Shown here one piece after another: positions 7,459 to 12,262 of a DNA stretch of 12,262 nt. Under the pieces are notes generated by a model that was not told the origin of the DNA, searched no databases, and saw only the letters and a list, made by a program, of their open reading frames with translations. The DNA lies in the NCBI GenBank assembly GCA_021414165.1, contig JAIOPA010000220.1:1-12262 (forward strand), in the 5' to 3' direction. Source of the stretch: Candidatus Eiseniibacteriota bacterium. Lineage in GTDB: Bacteria; Eisenbacteria; RBG-16-71-46. A program made the position numbers and the translations under genes. Each line of letters starts with the position of its first letter. The first letter of the stretch is position 1.

Positions 7459-7467
7459 AGGTTAGCA
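7459..7467 (-). promoter_or_regulatory. Extended -10 candidate for a near-leaderless transcript
   Basis: The minus strand reads TGCTAACCT here, which fits TGnTAnnnT. Its downstream edge is about 10 nt before the ATG at 7449, so the start of transcription would fall within a few bases of the start codon. The matching -35 position has no good TTGACA-like hexamer. The lack of a Shine-Dalgarno sequence before this ATG agrees with a leaderless mRNA. Confidence 0.4.
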
Positions 7468-7503
7468 CACGCGCGGGCCGATCCGTTGCCCTGCTCATGC
7501 CCC

Positions 7504-7549
7504 GGCACCCCGGGATCCCCTCGGGCGGGTGGCGAACCGCCCGGGTGCC
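7504..7549. repeat. GC-rich nested inverted repeat in the divergent promoter region
   Basis: An inner stem CGGGCGG (7522-7528) with CCGCCCG (7537-7543) encloses an 8-nt loop. An outer stem GGCACCC (7504-7510) pairs with GGGTGCC (7543-7549). The two stems share one base and are separated on the left by an unpaired 11-nt bulge. It lies between divergent genes, where a terminator would not be expected, so an operator or an early-transcript structure is more likely. A chance product of GC-rich sequence is also possible. I see no gene in the remaining 7450-7727 interval. Confidence 0.4.
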
Positions 7550-7612
7550 CCCCCCGGCGTTGCATCCTGCACGGGCGCAACGGACTGGACGGCCTCCGGG
7601 GCGTCGTGAGCC

Positions 7613-7642
7613 TTGCTGCTCGGGCGTTGCGGCTGATACGCT
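7613..7642 (+). promoter_or_regulatory. Promoter candidate for the plus-strand gene set
   Basis: TTGCTG (7613-7618) is followed after 18 bp by TACGCT (7637-7642). TGA precedes the latter, again giving an extended -10 of the form TGnTAnnnT. The predicted start near 7649 leaves a leader of about 80 nt before the ATG at 7728. The -35 match is only the TTG. Confidence 0.4.
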
Positions 7643-7727
7643 TCCCCGGTCGCTGCTTCCCACCTTGCAGCCTTCCCGGGCCGCGCCCTGCGGCCCCGTG
7701 TCCCCTCCCTCCCGGACCCGACTCGGA

Positions 7728-8402
7728 ATGCGCCAGAACCTCAAGATCAGCCTCGTCATCCCCTGCTATAACGAGGAGGACGGCGTCCGGGAAGTGATCG
7801 GACGCTGCCCTCCGGAGATCGACGAGATCGTGGTCGTCGACAACAACTGCACCGATCGGACCGCCGAGGTGGCGCGCTCGCTCGGCGCGGTCGTCGTGAG
7901 TGAGAAGACGCCCGGCTACGGCGCGGCCTACAAGGCCGGCATGAAGGCCGCCACCGGCGATCTCATCGTGACGCTCGATGGCGACGGCACGTACCCGCCC
8001 GAGTCGATCCCCGCGCTCATCGACAAGCTGATCGAGAAGCGCTGGGACTTCCTCTCAGCCTGCCGGTTCCCGCTCGCGGACAAGGCGGCCATGGGACTCA
8101 CGAACCAGTTCGGTAACTGGGTGCTCACCGTGACGGCCATGGTGTTGTTCTTCACGCCGATCAAGGACAGCCAGTCGGGCATGTGGGTGTTCAAGCGCTC
8201 GCTGCTCGAGAAGATGCGCGTGACCTCCGATGGCATGCCGTTCAGCCAGGAGATCAAGCTCGAGGCGATCCTGCGCGGCTACAGGTTCGGCGAGGAGCAT
8301 ATCGCCTATGGCGCCCGCATCGGTGAGGTGAAGCTGCAGAAGTGGCGGGACGGCTGGTTGAACCTGTCGTTCCTGTTCCAGAAGCGCTTCGGACTGCTCT
8401 AG
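7728..8402 (+). CDS. Glycosyltransferase family 2 (short, polyprenyl-phosphate sugar synthase-like)
   Basis: This is a 224-residue GT-A fold protein consisting of the catalytic domain alone. Motifs in order are ISLVIPCYNEEDGV (7-20), IVVVDNNCTDRT (34-45), GYGAAYKAGM (63-72), TLDGDGTYPPE (82-92, holding the metal-binding DGD), DSQSGMWVFKR (147-157, the SGFR-type acceptor loop) and KLQKWRDGW (202-210). DNNCTD in place of DDGSxD is a common variant of this clade. The likely reaction is transfer of a hexose from a nucleotide sugar to polyprenyl phosphate at the inner membrane face. The ATG at 7728 is the first good start; only a weak GGA lies just before it, so initiation may be modest. The asparagine-synthase gene follows after 27 nt. 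Confidence 0.92.
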   Translation: MRQNLKISLVIPCYNEEDGVREVIGRCPPEIDEIVVVDNNCTDRTAEVARSLGAVVVSEKTPGYGAAYKAGMKAATGDLIVTLDGDGTYPPESIPALIDKLIEKRWDFLSACRFPLADKAAMGLTNQFGNWVLTVTAMVLFFTPIKDSQSGMWVFKRSLLEKMRVTSDGMPFSQEIKLEAILRGYRFGEEHIAYGARIGEVKLQKWRDGWLNLSFLFQKRFGLL

Positions 8403-8429
8403 TACGTCCTTCCGGCGGAGACCCGGGAC

Positions 8430-10352
8430 ATGTGCGGATTCGCCGCCTTCCATCAACCTGAGGGCATGACGCCCGAGCGTGCATGGCTCGAGGGCGCGGC
8501 CGCCGCACTGCGTCACCGCGGCCCGGATGACGAGGGTCTGCACGTGGAGCCGGGCGTGGGGCTGGCGTTCCGCCGCCTCGCCATCGTCGACGTGGCCGCG
8601 GGCCACCAGCCGCTCTCGAACGAGGACGGCACGGTGTGGATCGCCTACAACGGCGAGATCTACAACCACGCCGCGCTGCGCCGCGAACTCGAGGCCGCCG
8701 GGCATCGCTACCGCACGAACAGCGACACCGAGACGATCGTGCACGCGTACGAGCAGTGGGGCCCCGCCTGTGTCGAGCGCTTCCACGGCATGTTCGCGTT
8801 CGCGATCTGGGACCGCAACCGCCGCCGGATGTTCGTGGCGCGCGATCACGTGGGCATCAAGCCGCTGTACTGGACGCGCGCGAACGGTGGCTTCGCGTTC
8901 GCGTCCGAGATCAAGGCGCTGTTCGCGTTCCCGGGTGTGCGCCGCGAGGCGGACCCCGATGCGGTCGTGCAGCACCTCACGCTGCGTTACGCCGCCGCGC
9001 CGCGCACGATGTTCTCCGGCATCGAGAAGCTGCCGCCGGGCCATCACATGGTCATCGAGAACGGCCGCGTGACCACCGAGCGCTGGTTCCGCGTGGCCTA
9101 CGAGCCCAAGCTCACGCTCTCGCCCGCCGATGCCCTGCATGAGGTGGAAGAGCGGCTCACCGCATCGGTGAAGAGCCACCTCATGAGCGAGGTGCCGCTG
9201 GGCGCGCTGTTGTCGGGCGGCGTCGACTCGAGCCTCGTGGTGGCGCTCATGAGCCGCATGATCGATCGGCCCGTGCAGACGTTCTCGGTCGGCTTCGATG
9301 CGCCCGGGCCCTACAGCGAGCTGCCGTTCGCGCGCCGCGTGGCCGAGCATTGCCGCACCGATCACCGCGAGATCATGGTGGGCGCGAGTGATCTGCTGCG
9401 CGAACTGCCGTCGCTGGTGTGGCATCAGGACGAACCCATGAGCGAGCCCGCCGCGATCCCGACCGCCATGGTGTCACGCCTGGCGCGCGAGACCGTGACC
9501 GTGGTGCTCACCGGTGAAGGCGGCGATGAGTTGTTCGCGGGCTATCCCAAGTACGCGGTCGAGCCGGTCGCGGCACGCATCGCCGGCCTGCCCGCGCCGC
9601 TGCGCGCGCTGTTGCTGGCGGGCGTGGACCGGCTGCCCTTCGCGTTCCGCAAGCTGCAGGTGGTCGGCCGCAGCGCGCGCTTCGCGAGCGAGCCCGAGCG
9701 CCTGGCGGCATGGTTCGCCGGCTTCGTGGGCGATGAGCGCGCGCGCTTGCTGGGTCCCGCGCTGCGGCCGCACGCCGCGGCGGGCATCGAGCCGTTCCGC
9801 GCCGCACTCGAGAGCACCTCGGCGAAGCGCCCGCTCGATCGCATGCTCGATGCCGATCTGCGCATCTGGCTCACCGACGACCTGCTCATGAAGATGGACA
9901 AGATGAGCATGAGTGCCTCGATCGAGGCGCGTGTGCCGTTTCTTGATCAGCCGTTCATCGAGTGGGCCATGCGAGTCGGGGTCGAGCACAAGATCCAGGG
10001 CCTCGAGGGCAAGGTGCTGCTCAAGCGGCTGGCGCGCACGATGCTGCCGGTCGAGATCGTGGACCGGCCCAAGGTCGGCTTCACGGTGCCCTTGTCGCCG
10101 TGGTTCAAGGGCCCGCTGCGTGAGCTGCTCGCCGACACCTTGCTGTCGCGCTCGGCGCTCGAGCGTGGCTGGTACGAGGAGCGCGCGCTGCGTGGCGCGC
10201 TCGATGATCACCTTTCGGGCCGGCGTGACCGCGCCCGCGAACTCTGGACCTTGCTCACGCTCGAGCTGTGGCAGCGGGCGTGGATCGACGGGGCCGGTAC
10301 GCGCCCCGAGGCGTGGCCGCTGCCGCCGCGCGTCACCGCGGGAGCCGCATGA
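8430..10352 (+). CDS. asnB: Asparagine synthase (glutamine-hydrolysing) family amidotransferase
   Basis: This is a 640-residue two-domain enzyme. The N-terminal glutaminase (Ntn) domain has nucleophile Cys2 (MCGFAAF, giving Cys1 after Met removal), RHRGPDDEG (28-36), Arg49 in RRLAIVD, AYNGEIYNH (72-80) and NSDTE (97-101), all needed to bind and hydrolyse glutamine. The synthetase domain has the ATP pyrophosphatase loop LLSGGVDSSL (260-269), SVGFDAPG (286-293), VLTGEGGDELFAGYPKY (359-375) and a C-terminal KMDKMSMSASIEARVPFLD segment. Catalytic residues look intact. The start is preceded by GGAGA 8 nt upstream. The length is typical of polysaccharide-locus AsnB homologues. Placement among glycosyltransferases suggests it may amidate a sugar acid or transfer an amino group instead of making free asparagine, but the sequence does not prove this. 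It overlaps the next gene as ATGA. Confidence 0.95.
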   Translation: MCGFAAFHQPEGMTPERAWLEGAAAALRHRGPDDEGLHVEPGVGLAFRRLAIVDVAAGHQPLSNEDGTVWIAYNGEIYNHAALRRELEAAGHRYRTNSDTETIVHAYEQWGPACVERFHGMFAFAIWDRNRRRMFVARDHVGIKPLYWTRANGGFAFASEIKALFAFPGVRREADPDAVVQHLTLRYAAAPRTMFSGIEKLPPGHHMVIENGRVTTERWFRVAYEPKLTLSPADALHEVEERLTASVKSHLMSEVPLGALLSGGVDSSLVVALMSRMIDRPVQTFSVGFDAPGPYSELPFARRVAEHCRTDHREIMVGASDLLRELPSLVWHQDEPMSEPAAIPTAMVSRLARETVTVVLTGEGGDELFAGYPKYAVEPVAARIAGLPAPLRALLLAGVDRLPFAFRKLQVVGRSARFASEPERLAAWFAGFVGDERARLLGPALRPHAAAGIEPFRAALESTSAKRPLDRMLDADLRIWLTDDLLMKMDKMSMSASIEARVPFLDQPFIEWAMRVGVEHKIQGLEGKVLLKRLARTMLPVEIVDRPKVGFTVPLSPWFKGPLRELLADTLLSRSALERGWYEERALRGALDDHLSGRRDRARELWTLLTLELWQRAWIDGAGTRPEAWPLPPRVTAGAA

Positions 10353-11329
10353 AACTGGTCATCCAGATCCCCTGTCTGAACGAGGAAGCCACGCTGCCGG
10401 TCACGATCCGTGACTTGCCGGCGCAGCTGCCCGGCATCGACCGTATCGAGATCCTCGTGATCGACGATGGCAGCTCGGACCGCACCAGCGAGATCGCGCA
10501 TCAGTTGGGCGCGGCCCGCATCGTGCGCTTCCCCGCGCGCCGCGGGCTCGCGCGCGCGTTCGACACCGGCCTGCGCGAGGCGTTGGCCATGGGTGCGGAC
10601 ATCATCGTGAACACCGACGCCGACAATCAGTACATGGGCGCCGACATCGGCAAGCTCATCACGCCGATCCTCGAGAAGCGCGCCGACATGGTGTTGGGCT
10701 CGCGGCCGATCGACTCGATCGAGCACTTCTCGCCGCTCAAGAAGACGCTGCAGCGCCTGGGCAGTGGCGTGGTGCGCGCACTCTCCAATACCGACGTACC
10801 CGATGCCACCTCGGGGTTCCGCGCCTACAGCCGCGAAGCCGCCGTGCGGCTCACGGTACTCACGGGCTTCACGTACACGCTCGAGACGCTCATCCAGGCG
10901 AGCCAGAAGAACCTCACGATCGCGCATGTGCCGATCCGCGTGAACGGCAAGCTGCGCGAGTCCCGGCTGTTCAAGGGCATGGGCTCGTACATCTCGCGCT
11001 CGCTCGGCACCATGCTGCGCGTGTACCTGCTGTACCAGCCGCTCAAGTTCTTCTTGTCGCTCGCCGGCCTGTCGCTGCTCGCTGCGGTGGCGCTGTTCGC
11101 GCGCTTCCTGCTCATCTACGCCCGCCAGCCGGTCGACTCGGGCCACGTGCAGTCGCTCATCGTGGCCGGCGCGCTGGCCGTGATCGGCGTGTTGTTCGTC
11201 TCGCTGGGCGTGCTGTCGGACCTCACGGCCATGAACCGCCGGTTGCTCGAGGAGGTCGTGGTCAACACGCGCCTCACGCGGCTCGCCGACGAACGCAACG
11301 CGCGCGGCGGCTCCGGGGGCGCGGCGTGA
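10349..11329 (+). CDS. Glycosyltransferase family 2 with C-terminal membrane helices (DPM1/GtrB-like)
   Basis: This is a 326-residue membrane-anchored GT-A enzyme. Catalytic domain motifs are KLVIQIPCLNEE (2-13), ILVIDDGSSDRT (35-46), ARRGLARAFDTGL (63-75), IVNTDADNQY (86-95, with the metal-binding Asp pair), VLGSRP (115-120) and DATSGFRAYSREA (152-164), then GFTYTLETL (173-181). Two hydrophobic helices follow at about 232-254 and 266-290, connected by a short loop, before a charged tail. This arrangement matches polyprenyl-phosphate hexose synthases of the GtrB/Dpm type. The ATG at 10349 overlaps the asparagine-synthase TGA and has GGGAG about 5 nt upstream, so the two are coupled. The next gene starts in this gene's stop codon. 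Product sugar is unknown. Confidence 0.94.
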   Translation: MKLVIQIPCLNEEATLPVTIRDLPAQLPGIDRIEILVIDDGSSDRTSEIAHQLGAARIVRFPARRGLARAFDTGLREALAMGADIIVNTDADNQYMGADIGKLITPILEKRADMVLGSRPIDSIEHFSPLKKTLQRLGSGVVRALSNTDVPDATSGFRAYSREAAVRLTVLTGFTYTLETLIQASQKNLTIAHVPIRVNGKLRESRLFKGMGSYISRSLGTMLRVYLLYQPLKFFLSLAGLSLLAAVALFARFLLIYARQPVDSGHVQSLIVAGALAVIGVLFVSLGVLSDLTAMNRRLLEEVVVNTRLTRLADERNARGGSGGAA

Positions 11330-12258
11330 AAGGTCCTTGGGCGCTCGGGCTGCAGATCGCCGTCTCGGCGGTGCTCCTGCTTTTGCTCGCACGCCAGGTG
11401 CACGTGTCCGAGATCGTCGAAGCGCTCTCGCACCTGCGCCCCATCACGGTCCTGGGCGCGCTCGCGCTCACGTTGGTGAGCTATCTGGGCCGCGCGCAGC
11501 GTTGGGCCGGATTGCTCGCGCGCTCCGGCGTGCGCCTGGCACTCGCGCCGGCCTGGGCACTCACGCTGCTCGGCGTGGGCTACGGCCTCGTGACGCCGGG
11601 CAAGGTCGGCGAGTTCGCACGCGTGCTGCACCTGGGTGTGCCTCGCGCGCAGGCGCTCGCGTCGGTCATCTGGGACCGCGTCACCGATGTGCTGTTGCTC
11701 GAGGCGCTCGCGATCCCGGCGTTCCTCTTGGTACCCGCCTGGCGCGGGCCGGTCATGTGGCTGTTCCTCGCGGTCGTGGCCGCCACGCTCGTGGGCGTGG
11801 CGGTGCTCGAGAGCCGCGGCCTGCAGTCCGCACTCGCACGGCTGCTGCCGTTCGCCGCGGGCCCCATCGGCCGCTGGCAGGACGCCAGCACGGGCACGTT
11901 CATGAGTGGCGCGTTCCGCACCGGGCTCGCGGGCGGCGCGTTCTACTACGTGCTCAACTTCGCGTCGGCGCTGTTGCTGGTGCGTGACCTGGCCCCGGGT
12001 GCGCCGCTCACGCTGGCACTCGGCTTCCCCATCATCCCGCTCCTGGGCAACCTGCCGATCGCGTTCAGCGGCTTCGGCCTGCGTGAGCAGGTGAGCGCCA
12101 CGCTGTTCTCGCATCTCGGCACCGCGGCCGCCGCCGGCCCGGCGTTCTCGCTGGCCTGGTTCACGGTCGCCACGCTATTGCCCGGCCTGCTCGGAATCCT
12201 GCTCGGCGCCACGCCATGGGTGCGGCATGCCGCGCGCGCACCGGGGGCCGCGCGATGA
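11326..12258 (+). CDS. YbhN/UPF0104-type membrane protein (lysylphosphatidylglycerol synthase TM-like)
   Basis: This is a 310-residue integral membrane protein with about seven or eight hydrophobic helices. Marks of the family are a helix ending in VSYLGRAQRWAGLL (51-64), YGLVTPGKVGEFARV (86-100), VIWDRVTDVLLLE (114-126) and a late loop LPIAFSGFGLREQ (243-255), matching the P-I-S-x-G-G-x-G-x-R-E element of these proteins. Lysyl-PG synthase has an additional catalytic domain that is absent here, so aminoacyl transfer is not expected. Members next to polyprenyl-phosphate sugar synthases (for example the membrane part of archaeal AglD) are thought to help handle or flip the lipid-linked sugar; this role is inferred. 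The GTG start at 11326 overlaps the preceding TGA as GTGA, with a GGGGG stretch about 7 nt upstream. Confidence 0.88.
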   Translation: MKGPWALGLQIAVSAVLLLLLARQVHVSEIVEALSHLRPITVLGALALTLVSYLGRAQRWAGLLARSGVRLALAPAWALTLLGVGYGLVTPGKVGEFARVLHLGVPRAQALASVIWDRVTDVLLLEALAIPAFLLVPAWRGPVMWLFLAVVAATLVGVAVLESRGLQSALARLLPFAAGPIGRWQDASTGTFMSGAFRTGLAGGAFYYVLNFASALLLVRDLAPGAPLTLALGFPIIPLLGNLPIAFSGFGLREQVSATLFSHLGTAAAAGPAFSLAWFTVATLLPGLLGILLGATPWVRHAARAPGAAR

Positions 12259-12262
12259 CCCG
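12255..12262 (+). CDS. Start of a following gene (right edge, 2 codons visible)
   Basis: An ATG at 12255 overlaps the preceding gene's TGA as ATGA, the same coupling seen at 10349, and GGGGG lies about 9 nt upstream. Only M-T and part of a third codon are visible, so nothing can be said about the product. Confidence 0.45.

Noticed and set aside
8055..9425. Minus-strand open frame of 456 codons opposite the second family 2 transferase and the amidotransferase
   Set aside because: It spans two real plus-strand genes with intact motifs, and its translation is low-complexity His/Arg/Ala-rich.
9474..10211. Minus-strand open frame of 245 codons opposite the amidotransferase
   Set aside because: Antisense shadow; the plus-strand asparagine synthase motifs run through the whole stretch.
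1..12262. An exosortase (PEP-CTERM) EPS locus, suggested by the phosphoglycosyl transferase plus asparagine-synthase pairing
   Set aside because: No exosortase, PEP-CTERM protein, PrsK/PrsR or chain-length genes are visible, so the link is not supported inside this window.

Overview
The window is GC-rich bacterial DNA (roughly two thirds G+C by eye). It holds one exopolysaccharide or O-antigen-type biosynthesis locus. I see no mobile element, rRNA, tRNA or CRISPR array. Genes are tightly packed, with start/stop overlaps and mostly recognisable Shine-Dalgarno sequences. The sequence alone does not fix the taxon: a high-GC Gram-negative-type lineage (Gemmatimonadota, Myxococcota or a proteobacterium) would fit, at low confidence.

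Layout. Two divergent gene sets flank a 278-bp intergenic region (7450-7727). Leftward from 7449 they run: a family 2 glycosyltransferase, an NAD-dependent sugar epimerase, a 512-bp gap (hairpin, promoter candidate, long leader), an ExoY/WcaJ-type phosphoglycosyl transferase, a multi-membrane-span GT-C glycosyltransferase, an AlgD-type nucleotide-sugar dehydrogenase, a GT4 glycosyltransferase, and the first codons of another GT4 that runs off the left edge. Rightward from 7728 they run: a second family 2 glycosyltransferase, an asparagine-synthase-type amidotransferase, a third family 2 glycosyltransferase with two C-terminal membrane helices, a YbhN/UPF0104-type membrane protein, and the start codon of a further gene at the right edge.

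How the genes may work together (inference from families). The phosphoglycosyl transferase would prime undecaprenyl phosphate with a hexose-1-phosphate. The GT4 enzymes would extend the repeat unit in the cytoplasm. The epimerase and dehydrogenase would supply an epimerised sugar and a uronic acid (the closest match by eye is GDP-mannose to GDP-mannuronate). The AsnB-type enzyme could amidate a uronic acid in the sugar chain or its precursor. The three family 2 enzymes look like polyprenyl-phosphate-sugar synthases. Together with the GT-C enzyme and the YbhN-like membrane protein they suggest a second branch that decorates the polymer outside the cytoplasm from lipid-linked monosaccharides. 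No polymerase (Wzy), flippase (Wzx), or export genes (Wza/Wzc) are inside the window.

The most interesting points are the AlgD plus amidotransferase pairing, the polyprenyl-phosphate-sugar set, the roughly 300-nt leader before the phosphoglycosyl transferase, and a shared extended -10-like motif (TGCTAAC) that would make one transcript almost leaderless.
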